The translations under genes were made by a program, and so were the position numbers. From Desulfobacterales bacterium (GTDB lineage: Bacteria; Desulfobacterota; Desulfobacteria; Desulfobacterales; Desulfobacteraceae), in assembly GCA_023143455.1 (NCBI GenBank), contig JAGLHT010000008.1, positions 1-64,000 on the forward strand: 64,000 nucleotides of DNA, given 5' to 3'. How positions within the stretch are numbered: the first letter of the stretch is position 1; every line of letters begins with the position of its first letter. Positions 36,210-43,524 of this stretch are shown one piece after another. The notes beneath the pieces are model-generated. The model searched no databases and was not told the origin of the DNA. It worked only from the letters and a program-made list of their open reading frames with translations.

Positions 36210-36527
36210 TTATACGCATCCGGTTGGTTTTGGAAGACCTGCCATTTTACAAGCACCTTTACCAGGTCCTGATGGGAATAATTCGTAAATATGTTTGAGT
36301 TTGAATTTTGTAAGTTTTGAAAGAACGCGTACCATAGGAGCAATACCATTTTTTTCATAATAGTCTTGAAGCACTTGAATTACTTTTGAATGCTCTTCAT
36401 TTAGTTCGTCAATACCTTCCTGAGTTCTTACATATTCTATCCAGTTTTCATTGAAAGCACTATAATCAAGTAAGAATCCGTCCTCATCGATTTCGAATGA
36501 CGCTCCATTCGTTTCTACTGTTGCCAT
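36210..36527 (-). CDS. dsrC: DsrC, sulfur-carrier of dissimilatory sulfite reduction
   Basis: Small cytoplasmic substrate-binding partner of DsrAB. It carries sulfite-derived sulfur as a trisulfide between its two C-terminal cysteines for reduction by membrane complexes. The 105 residues end GACKMAGLPKPTGCV, with both required cysteines separated by ten residues and the last one penultimate, so this is true DsrC and not a TusE or RspA variant. It is a single-gene unit with its own promoter and terminator, away from dsrAB, as in other sulfate reducers. The nearby tmc operon and the Hdr-Flox operon are proposed users of the DsrC disulfide. Confidence 0.97.
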   Translation of the reverse strand: MATVETNGASFEIDEDGFLLDYSAFNENWIEYVRTQEGIDELNEEHSKVIQVLQDYYEKNGIAPMVRVLSKLTKFKLKHIYELFPSGPGKGACKMAGLPKPTGCV

Positions 36528-36611
36528 TAAAAATACCTCCTGTTTAAAAATAAGTTTTCTATCATTTTTAAGACTGTCTGTCTTATTTATTTCTTTACTA
36601 AATAATTTTTT

Positions 36612-36640
36612 ACCATAAACTAAGCTTAGCTTGTTGTCAA
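36612..36640 (-). promoter_or_regulatory. dsrC promoter
   Basis: On the minus strand, TTGACA (36640-36635), 17 bases and TATGGT (36617-36612) form a good sigma-70 promoter about 85 bases upstream of the dsrC start. A 10-bp palindrome, CTAAGCTTAG (36620-36629), lies in the spacer. Confidence 0.7.
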
Positions 36641-36649
36641 TATAAAGTT

Positions 36650-36680
36650 TAAGTCTTTTAAATAAAATTAAGTCTTTTAA
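36650..36680. promoter_or_regulatory. Paired 12-bp direct repeat upstream of the dsrC promoter
   Basis: TAAGTCTTTTAA occurs at 36650-36661 and again at 36669-36680, a 19-bp period, just upstream of the dsrC -35 box. The position suits an activator site or an A/T-rich UP element. Confidence 0.5.
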
Positions 36681-36766
36681 TTAGAGCTTCCTGAACAATT
36701 CAAGATGCTCTGTAATTTTGAAATTATTTAATATTTTCTTAAGGTTCATCACTAAAAAGATTATAG

Positions 36767-36985
36767 CTATTGCTGTTTCTGATATGCCTTAATTTGATCT
36801 TTCAGATCACATGACTCATTACTTTTTGTAACTGATAAGAAATCTTTACGTGCTCTTTTTCTGTATGTTCGGGGTTTTTTCATTTTCCCTTTATGGGAAG
36901 AATGCAGTACATCAATGATTTGTTCACTTTTTTCCCGTGCCTTATTCAAAAGCTTCAAATCTGTTGAAAAGGTTATATCCGCTTT
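36767..36985 (-). pseudogene. Transposase fragment, IS5/IS1182-like (DUF772 type)
   Basis: About 72 codons are left of a transposase of some 400-500 residues. The readable part runs DITFSTDLKLLNKAREKS and later KKPRTYRKRARKDFLS, which matches the middle of IS5/IS1182-type transposases, where a DIKFPTDLDLLN-like stretch precedes a KPRTYRKKAR-like stretch. The similarity extends upstream of the first ATG (36958) to a stop at 36988-36986. The C-terminal part is lost after about LSVTKS. No terminal inverted repeats or target duplications were seen. It lies between dsrC and the tmc operon as an old insertion scar. Confidence 0.75.
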
Positions 36986-37091
36986 TTAAAGGCTGTGACT
37001 ATATGTGACAAATTCAAATCAATATTCTTGACTTAATATTCAACTTCTATTAGATAAAACAACGGAATTAAATAAAAAAAAGGAAAATAAA

Positions 37092-37745
37092 GTGGACTTT
37101 TATGAACTTGTTCGAGGACCCATGGCAATGATTGCATTTGCTATTTTCATTTTTGGTTCCTGTTTCCGGCTGATAAGCTTTTACCAAAAGGGGACAAATC
37201 CCAAACTACTCTATCCAAGAGAGAATCTGACCAACGGGTTCAAAGCTGTAATCTTTGGGTTAATCCCTTTTGCCACACGTTTTATGAGAGAAAGACCTGT
37301 TTTTACATTGATTACAACCTTATTTCACATCTGTATAATTGTCCTGCCTCTTTTTTTATTGGCACATATTGTTTTATGGTTTGAATCTTACAAGATTAGT
37401 TGGGGTAACATTCCAGATAACATGGCTGATGTCATGGTACTTTTTGTATTGTTTGCCTGTATCTTCTTTTTTCTAAGAAGAGTTTTTGTTCCTGAAGTAA
37501 GAATGGTAACCCAGATCTCAGATTACTTGATTCTTATTGCTGTGTTTGTTTCATTTCTTTTTGGATTTTTAGCCTTCCATCAAATTGGTCCCTATCGCCC
37601 AGTCTTGATCCTACATATCTTGTCCAGCGAAATATTAATTGCAATTATTCCATTTTCAAAGCTTATGCACATGATTGCGTATCCCTTTTCCCGATATTAT
37701 ATGGGAGCTGACTTTGGCAATGTCTTAAAACCTAGTGACTGGTAA
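37092..37745 (+). CDS. tmcC: TmcC-like membrane cytochrome b subunit
   Basis: Integral membrane subunit of a Tmc-type redox complex, related to NarI and DsrM. It starts with GTG and has 217 residues with about five hydrophobic segments and histidines in membrane positions suited to heme b (LFHICI near 75, LAHIVLW near 88, ILHILSSE near 174, KLMHMIAYP near 194). It is followed directly by a tetraheme cytochrome and an HdrD-like protein, the parts that define Tmc in sulfate reducers. The order here (C-A-B) differs from tmcABCD of Desulfovibrio. Subunit names are by analogy. Confidence 0.8.
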   Translation: MDFYELVRGPMAMIAFAIFIFGSCFRLISFYQKGTNPKLLYPRENLTNGFKAVIFGLIPFATRFMRERPVFTLITTLFHICIIVLPLFLLAHIVLWFESYKISWGNIPDNMADVMVLFVLFACIFFFLRRVFVPEVRMVTQISDYLILIAVFVSFLFGFLAFHQIGPYRPVLILHILSSEILIAIIPFSKLMHMIAYPFSRYYMGADFGNVLKPSDW

Positions 37746-37776
37746 CAATATGACAAACAAAATCAAGGAAGTCCAA

Positions 37777-38217
37777 ATGAAATATAAATTGTCATGGGTT
37801 ATTATTATTTTACTTTCACTCTTAATTATATTCTTCTGGCTGCCCAGCACATTTGGCCAGGACAATAATGTAGCCAAATCTGATTTAACTAAACCTGGTT
37901 TTGCTCTTTGTTGTTTTCCCATCCTTGTGACACCCAAAAGAGTTGTTCCTAGTTTTGATCATACCTTGCATGAAGAATCGATAGGTGTTGATAGCTGTGC
38001 CAAATGCCACCATGTTTTAAATACCAAAAAAAACAAGCTTCTCTATTCCGAGGGGGAAGAGGAAGCATGTACTGAATGTCACACTGAGAAAAAACAAGGC
38101 AATACCATGGCGCTCAAAGATGCCAGCCATGAAACCTGCACCGGATGCCACAGACAGATGAAGAAAGTAAAAAAGATAGCCGGTCCGACTACATGTGGTG
38201 AATGTCACAAGAAATAA
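37777..38217 (+). CDS. tmcA: Tetraheme cytochrome c3 (TmcA-like)
   Basis: Periplasmic electron carrier of the cytochrome c3 family, expected to receive electrons from hydrogenases or formate dehydrogenases. I start it at the ATG at 37777, preceded by AAGGAA, giving 146 residues with a clean signal sequence (MKYKLSWVIIILL...). Upstream in-frame starts would add a charged extension. Four heme c sites are visible: CAKCHH, CTECH, CTGCH and CGECH, the last almost at the C-terminus. DHTLHEE before the first site supplies histidines for bis-His ligation. Confidence 0.9.
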   Translation: MKYKLSWVIIILLSLLIIFFWLPSTFGQDNNVAKSDLTKPGFALCCFPILVTPKRVVPSFDHTLHEESIGVDSCAKCHHVLNTKKNKLLYSEGEEEACTECHTEKKQGNTMALKDASHETCTGCHRQMKKVKKIAGPTTCGECHKK

Positions 38218-38238
38218 TTTATTTAAAGGAATTTAAAC

Positions 38239-39594
38239 ATGACTGCTGAATCCATTGAATCTATAACAAATACACCTTCAGCTGATTCTATCAAAGAACC
38301 GAGCGCTTTAGAATATATTGAAAAATTAAGAGATATTTATAACCGATATACCAGTACAAAATTCTTTTCCATGCTAAAGGCATGTGTCAACTGTGGTGCT
38401 TGTGCAAAAGCTTGTCATTATTATTGCTCTGAACAAAACAAAGATTTTGTACCTGCAAACCGCATTAAGCAATTAGACAGTGTTATTTCAGAATATTTTC
38501 ACCCCATAAAATCAAAACTACATTTTGGAAAACCTCGAAACCCTATGACCAATCCAAAGTTTGATACTCTGTTCAAAGCAGCCTTTGAAAATTGCACGCT
38601 ATGTGGGAATTGCGCTCTTGCATGCCCCATGGGAATCAATACCGGCGAAATCATGTATGTTGCAAGGGCATTGCTTTTTGGACTTGGAAAAGTTCCTTCG
38701 GGTCTGATGGGACCTGTTAATACGACACTTTTAACCGGGAATTATCTGGGGTTATCTGATGAAGATTTTATTGATACCATTGAATGGCTGGCTGAAGAAA
38801 TGGAAGAAGATATGGGAGAAGGCTTTTCAATTCCTATAAACAAAGAAAACGCAAAAGTTCTTTATATTCCACATCCCTTGACCTTAAGAGACTTTCCTTT
38901 TTTATTAATGGATGAGCTAAAGATCCTTTCAGCAGCCGGAGAAGATTATACATTATCCACCCATGATTTTGATGTAGTGAATTATGCATTTTACCAGGGA
39001 AGTAAAGAAAATGTCTATAAAGTGGCAAACACAACACTTGAAGCAAGAAAAATACTCAATGCAGAAAGCCTTGTCCTTGCTCCATGTGGCCATGGCTATC
39101 GAGTCTTAAAACATGAGGTGGAAAAAATTATAGGCGAGCGATTTAGTTTTCCTATTTACACTCTTGTTGAGCTAATTGATCAATATGTACAAGAAGGACG
39201 TCTCGAATTTGAAAAAGACCTGTTTGAAGGTCCTGTTACTTATCATGATCCATGTAATATAGGACGTAGGGGCGGTGTGATTGAAGAACCTAGACGCGTT
39301 ATCAAAGCATTAACAAGTAATTTTGTTGAAATGCAACCCCATGGTGTCCATAATTATTGCTGCGGTGGTGGTGGCGGGCTTGCCTCTACCGGAGATTTAG
39401 GTCACATAAGACAAAGAATGGGAAAAATCAAAGCTGAGCAGATTCAGAAAACAGGTGCAAAAACGGTTGTCACAGGCTGTTTTAATTGTAAAAATCAAAT
39501 CCGTGATATTGCAGTTATCCATGATTTAGACTTTGACGTAAAAAGCATTGTTGAAGTTGTTGCAAGCTCAATCAAAGGAATGTCAAAGGAATAG
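38239..39594 (+). CDS. tmcB: TmcB-like iron-sulfur protein (HdrD family)
   Basis: Cytoplasmic subunit resembling the heterodisulfide reductase subunit HdrD. The 451 residues hold two ferredoxin-type 4Fe-4S motifs (CVNCGACAKACHYYC near 51; CTLCGNCALACPMG near 119) and two CCG-type regions. The second is clear: YHDPCN near 335 and NYCCGGGGG near 372, with CFNCKNQ near 414. CCG domains bind the non-cubane clusters that reduce disulfides. In sulfate reducers the Tmc complex is proposed to use the DsrC disulfide or trisulfide. The context with tmcC and tmcA supports this. Confidence 0.87.
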   Translation: MTAESIESITNTPSADSIKEPSALEYIEKLRDIYNRYTSTKFFSMLKACVNCGACAKACHYYCSEQNKDFVPANRIKQLDSVISEYFHPIKSKLHFGKPRNPMTNPKFDTLFKAAFENCTLCGNCALACPMGINTGEIMYVARALLFGLGKVPSGLMGPVNTTLLTGNYLGLSDEDFIDTIEWLAEEMEEDMGEGFSIPINKENAKVLYIPHPLTLRDFPFLLMDELKILSAAGEDYTLSTHDFDVVNYAFYQGSKENVYKVANTTLEARKILNAESLVLAPCGHGYRVLKHEVEKIIGERFSFPIYTLVELIDQYVQEGRLEFEKDLFEGPVTYHDPCNIGRRGGVIEEPRRVIKALTSNFVEMQPHGVHNYCCGGGGGLASTGDLGHIRQRMGKIKAEQIQKTGAKTVVTGCFNCKNQIRDIAVIHDLDFDVKSIVEVVASSIKGMSKE

Positions 39595-39599
39595 CTTAT

Positions 39600-39848
39600 A
39601 TGCAAAAAGACACACATACTTTTATCCAGCAATATAAAGGTCTTGGGGCTTTTGGACTTGATCGGGAAACAGATGAAGAAACAATTATGTTTTATCTTCA
39701 AAAATTTTCCGAAGATTCTTTTCTAAAAGTCCTTATACCAAGACTTTCAGATCAGGAGCTTGAAGAAATCTATCTTTTTGTTAATGACAGATTAAAAAAG
39801 CATATTTCCGAAGATGAATATCATACTCTTTTTTTGAAAGATCGGTAG
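39600..39848 (+). CDS. Small conserved-looking acidic protein after tmcB
   Basis: An 82-residue soluble protein, acidic and probably helical, starting 5 bases after the tmcB stop. It occupies the place of TmcD in the tmc operon, but I cannot show that it is homologous. It has no cysteines, no signal peptide and no membrane segment. Confidence 0.7.
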   Translation: MQKDTHTFIQQYKGLGAFGLDRETDEETIMFYLQKFSEDSFLKVLIPRLSDQELEEIYLFVNDRLKKHISEDEYHTLFLKDR

Positions 39849-39942
39849 GTTTGTTGTAATTATCGGTTAGTATTAGTAAGAATTTTATATATTTTTCTAT
39901 GCCGTTGAATTTACTGTTGACTACCAACTCTTATTGACGTAA

Positions 39943-39972
39943 TTAAACTTTATTTTAATAAATAAAGTTTAA
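39943..39972. promoter_or_regulatory. Perfect 12-bp inverted repeat upstream of tupA
   Basis: TTAAACTTTATT (39943-39954) is mirrored by AATAAAGTTTAA (39961-39972) around a 6-base centre, ending 20 bases before the tupA ATG. TTGACG (39934-39939) and TTGACT (39917-39922) nearby could be -35 boxes, so the repeat may overlap the promoter. A tungstate- or molybdate-responsive operator is plausible. A leader hairpin is the alternative. Confidence 0.6.
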
Positions 39973-39992
39973 CGTTTAAGAGGACTATAGAA

Positions 39993-40820
39993 ATGAACAA
40001 AAAGAGACTTTTTATTGGTATAGCAACAATTTTCCTGATGATCATGGCCATCAGCGTTCAGGCAAAAAGTAAAGAGCTGATGATGGCAACTACCACAAGC
40101 ACAGACAATACTGGACTTTTAGATTATCTTATTCCTCATTTTGAGAAAGAGACTGGTATTTCTTTGAAATGGACTTCCACAGGAACCGGCAAGGCCCTGA
40201 AGCTAGGACAGAATTGTGATGTTGATGTTCTGCTCGTCCATGCACCTCCTGCAGAAAAAATATTTATCGCCAATGGCTATGGTAAAGAGAGAAGAGAAGT
40301 TATGTATAACGATTTCGTTATCATTGGACCTGAAAATGATCCTGCCGATATAAAAGGAAAAAACATATCAGAAGCTCTTAAGATGATTAAAAGCAAAAAA
40401 GTAGTGTTTATAAGCCGTGGGGATGACTCTGGTACCAACAAAAAAGAAAAGCTCCTATGGAAAAATGCCGGCATTTCACAACCAGACAAAGAAAAATGGT
40501 ATGTACAGACAGGGCAGGGAATGCTTGCCAGTATAAGTGTTGCAGAACAAAGAGATGGCTACACCATGACAGATAGAGGTACATATATAAAATATCAATC
40601 CCAGAAGGGTGGCAATGCAACTTTAAAAGTTCTGGTTGAAGGAGACAGCATTCTGTTAAATCAATATAGTGTCTTAACCCTTGATCCGAAAAATTGTCCC
40701 AATGCAAAATACGATCTGGCACTTAAATTCTCAGGCTGGATGGCTTCCCCAAACGCCCAGAATTTGATAAAAGACTTTAGACTTATAGGGAAAAAATTAT
40801 TTATACCAAACGCTAAATAG
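39993..40820 (+). CDS. tupA: Tungstate ABC transporter substrate-binding protein
   Basis: Periplasmic tungstate-binding protein. The 275 residues begin with a signal peptide cut near residue 25 (ISVQAKS). The mature N-terminus has ATTTSTDNTGLLDYLIP, the TTTS ligand-binding motif of TupA. Further family segments are GTGKALKLGQNCDVDVLLVHAP and SRGDDSGTNKKEK. TupA proteins bind tungstate much more tightly than molybdate. It is the first gene of tupABC. Sulfate reducers need tungsten or molybdenum for formate dehydrogenases and aldehyde oxidoreductases. Confidence 0.95.
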   Translation: MNKKRLFIGIATIFLMIMAISVQAKSKELMMATTTSTDNTGLLDYLIPHFEKETGISLKWTSTGTGKALKLGQNCDVDVLLVHAPPAEKIFIANGYGKERREVMYNDFVIIGPENDPADIKGKNISEALKMIKSKKVVFISRGDDSGTNKKEKLLWKNAGISQPDKEKWYVQTGQGMLASISVAEQRDGYTMTDRGTYIKYQSQKGGNATLKVLVEGDSILLNQYSVLTLDPKNCPNAKYDLALKFSGWMASPNAQNLIKDFRLIGKKLFIPNAK

Positions 40821-40832
40821 TAAAAGGGAATT

Positions 40833-41519
40833 ATGGATTTTATTGTTGCAGGCTTTATCAAGGCTATTGAGCTTCTGATAAGCGGCGACTATTCTACCTG
40901 GACAGCAGTCTTAGCGACTTTAAAAGTATCAACTATTTCCATGCTTCTGAGCGTTGGAGCAGGTCTGCCCTGCGGATTTCTTATAGGATATTTTGATTTT
41001 AAAGGGAAAAAACACTTAAGAACAATTCTTGATACTCTCCTTGCCCTTCCTACGGTTTTTATCGGTCTTGCAGTTTATGCATTTATTTCCCGTCAGGGAC
41101 CTTTGGGGGAGCTGGGTCTTCTTTTCACCCTGACAGGGATTGCGATTGGACAGACTATTCTTGCTTTTCCAATAGTAACAGCAATCACTGCCTCCATTGT
41201 CGAAAATATTGATCAGGATCTTAAATTGACTCTTGTTAGCCTTGGTGCAGGCAAACGCAATATTATTGCTACTTGCCTATGGGAAGTCAGATATGGAATC
41301 TTGACAGCAGCAGTCACAGCCTATGGCAGAGTGTTAACTGAAGTAGGTATATCCATGATGGTGGGCGGAAACATTAAATATCATACTAGAACAATTACAA
41401 CAGCCATTGCCCTTGAAACTAACAAAGGTATGTTTGCAGATGGCATTGCTCTGGGAGTTGTCCTTATTACTATTGCATTTATAGTGAACCTCTCTCTTTC
41501 TTTTTTAAGGAAGCAATAA
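40833..41519 (+). CDS. tupB: Tungstate ABC transporter permease
   Basis: Inner-membrane permease of 228 residues with five or so helices. The EAA-type cytoplasmic loop reads TLVSLGAGKRNIIATCLWEVR, which docks the ATPase. It follows tupA by 12 bases and precedes tupC by 4, so the three form one operon. Confidence 0.94.
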   Translation: MDFIVAGFIKAIELLISGDYSTWTAVLATLKVSTISMLLSVGAGLPCGFLIGYFDFKGKKHLRTILDTLLALPTVFIGLAVYAFISRQGPLGELGLLFTLTGIAIGQTILAFPIVTAITASIVENIDQDLKLTLVSLGAGKRNIIATCLWEVRYGILTAAVTAYGRVLTEVGISMMVGGNIKYHTRTITTAIALETNKGMFADGIALGVVLITIAFIVNLSLSFLRKQ

Positions 41520-41523
41520 AAAA

Positions 41524-42555
41524 ATGACAAAAAAAGATCTGATATACTATTTAAAAGAGATTCGTCATTTTTATGGGGATACAAAAGTACTTGAGATTGA
41601 TGATTTAAAAATTGAAAAAGGATCCATTACCGGATTGATCGGTCCAAATGGGTCAGGGAAAACCACACTTTTACGTGTTCTGGCCTTTGCTGAAAAACCA
41701 AAGTTTGGACAAATCTTTTATAAAGGGCGTCCAGAATTTCCATTTTCATCAACTATCCGATCAAAGGTGACTCTTTTAACTCAAAAGCCCTATCTTTTAA
41801 AACGAACTGTTTTTGAAAATATTTCCTATGGTTTAAAAATCAGAAAAGATACAGATAAACTTGAAAAGCGAGTAATAGAAGCTCTTAATAATGTAGGTCT
41901 TGATTTCAAAGATTTTGCTTTAAGAAAATGGCATGAATTGTCAGGAGGAGAGGCGCAAAGAGTTGCAATGGCTGCAAGACTCATATTAAAACCTGAAGTG
42001 TTGCTCCTAGATGAACCAACTGCAAGCGTAGACACAGAAAGCGCCAAACTGATCCGCAAAGCATCTTTAAAAGCGAGAGATGTCTGGGGTACCACCCTTG
42101 TCATTGCAAGTCATGATCTGCAATGGCTTTATTCCATTAGTGACAAGCAGTTTTCTCTTTTTAAAGGGAATATATTTGCAACTGGTATAGAAAATATTAT
42201 ATCAGGACCCTTTGAAAATCTGGATGACAAAGTTGTCAAAAAACTTGATGATGGGCAAATTATCACTCTTGATGTCACTCAAAAAAAAGAATGCATAGCT
42301 GTTATTATCAGGAAAAAAAATATCACTATTGAGCTTTTTGAAAGCACAGACAAAATATTTCACAATCAATTGTCAGGTCATATCGTTTCCATGCTTCTAG
42401 AAGAAAAAAGAGGGGATATTATGGTCACAGTTTTTGTTCATGATCTAACTTTTGTACTCAGAGTAACTCCTGATCAAATCAGTAATCTTGACCTTTATCC
42501 AGGAAAAAAAGTAGTTCTTAAGTTTAGCTCAAGTGATGTGGAATGGATTAAATAA
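41524..42555 (+). CDS. tupC: Tungstate ABC transporter ATPase
   Basis: ATPase of the tungstate importer, 343 residues. The ABC domain (about 1-225) has Walker A GPNGSGKTT, the signature LSGGEAQRVAMAARL, Walker B VLLLDEPTASVD and SHDLQW. The C-terminal part (about 240-343) looks like a TOBE/Mop-type beta domain, ending in KKVVLKFSSSDVEWI. Such domains in molybdate and tungstate importers sense the oxyanion and inhibit uptake when it is plentiful, though this function is inferred here. Confidence 0.93.
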   Translation: MTKKDLIYYLKEIRHFYGDTKVLEIDDLKIEKGSITGLIGPNGSGKTTLLRVLAFAEKPKFGQIFYKGRPEFPFSSTIRSKVTLLTQKPYLLKRTVFENISYGLKIRKDTDKLEKRVIEALNNVGLDFKDFALRKWHELSGGEAQRVAMAARLILKPEVLLLDEPTASVDTESAKLIRKASLKARDVWGTTLVIASHDLQWLYSISDKQFSLFKGNIFATGIENIISGPFENLDDKVVKKLDDGQIITLDVTQKKECIAVIIRKKNITIELFESTDKIFHNQLSGHIVSMLLEEKRGDIMVTVFVHDLTFVLRVTPDQISNLDLYPGKKVVLKFSSSDVEWIK

Positions 42556-42584
42556 ACTAATTATTAATTATATAGGAGGAATGA

Positions 42585-42950
42585 ATGACAACAAAAAATG
42601 AGCTGATTAAAAATATTTCATTTTCAAAAATAATTGATTTAAAAGAAATGGTTGATTACGAGGAGGGCAGGGTAGTCAGCAGAACACTTGCAAGTAAACC
42701 AAGTATTAATATTACGCTTTTTGCCTTTGATGAAAAAGAGGAAATTAGCGCACATACATCACCCGGAGATGCTATGGTGCAGATTTTAGATGGTGAAGCC
42801 ATGATTAATATAGATGGTAAAAAGATTTCTGCAGTTGCAGGTCAGGTTGTTGTTATGCCAGCTAATACTCCTCATTCTGTTTCAGCAGTGACGCAGTTTA
42901 AAATGCTCCTGATAGTTGTAAAACAGCCTGTTGGCATTCAAGGATTATAG
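42585..42950 (+). CDS. Single-domain cupin protein
   Basis: A 121-residue small beta-barrel. The cupin motif region has HTSPGDAMVQILDGEAMINIDG and, further on, MPANTPHSVSA; the usual metal-binding histidines are partly present (H near 62 and H near 103). Preceded by a strong AGGAGG site and starting 29 bases after tupC, it may be part of the tup operon. Stand-alone cupins of this type act in small-molecule binding or oxygen/metal chemistry; the role here is unknown. Confidence 0.85.
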   Translation: MTTKNELIKNISFSKIIDLKEMVDYEEGRVVSRTLASKPSINITLFAFDEKEEISAHTSPGDAMVQILDGEAMINIDGKKISAVAGQVVVMPANTPHSVSAVTQFKMLLIVVKQPVGIQGL

Positions 42951-43524
42951 AAATTTATTCAGCTATATTACAATTAATGCTGTCCAACAAACAGCAATTC
43001 TCAATGAAGTGTAATAAGCATTAAAGCCAAATTATTTTATGAAAATTTTAATATCTGCCAATGTATCTCTTATGAAAGTGACCCTCTATTTTTGTTGATA
43101 TTATGTGAGGTAGGGGTTGTCAATGGAAAAATTGATAATCTGAGGGCTACCCAAACGGTCATAAATGTTTACTTCCGGCTATGTTGTTGTGGATATATAC
43201 TTATGAATAATTATCCATATTCAGAGTTTTCAGGGATTGAAAACCTTAAAGATACCAATACAATCTGAAATACTTTTTTCGATAACCCGGACTGTTTCTT
43301 TGGATAAAAATAAAGGTTATGGTTTATAAAATTTCAATCGTCATTTTGTTACGTATAGAATTTAAAATTATCATATCAAATCTTGGCTGCATTACAAGCA
43401 GCATGGGTTAAACCAATGCATCAAAATTTGTAATATTCTATTCATGCAGTTGCCAAGCAGTCACAAAAGAATCAAAATCGACAAGTAATGAGTGTAGTTC
43501 TTCCAATGGCGGCTGTGATAATGC
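42951..43524. other. 574-base gap with degenerate, possibly IS-derived sequence
   Basis: No intact gene. On the minus strand, 43520-43443 can be read as a short open stretch ending EELHSLLVDFDSFVTAWQ-LHE and a stop, which looks like the C-terminus of a lost protein. Directly beyond that stop is a 37-base segment (43398-43434) that recurs inverted at 55632-55668. Together they suggest the right end of a vanished mobile element. I see nothing definite in 42951-43390. Confidence 0.5.
43398..43434 (-). repeat. 37-base dispersed repeat, copy 1
   Basis: Its reverse complement matches 55632-55668 at 35 of 37 bases, with a shared core containing TTTTGATGCATTGGTTTAAC. Both copies lie outside genes and in opposite orientation. 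Confidence 0.8.

Larger units (their letters stand above)
36528..37091. other. Intergenic region between dsrC and tmcC
   Basis: A 564-base stretch without an intact gene. It holds the dsrC promoter and its direct repeats (36612-36680) and the transposase fragment (36767-36985). The last 100 bases before tmcC are AT-rich; I see no clear promoter there. Confidence 0.7.

Noticed and set aside
43347-43364. TTACGTATAGAATTTAAA resembling one 18-bp repeat unit
   Set aside because: A single copy in AT-rich sequence; without tandem arrangement the similarity is not significant.
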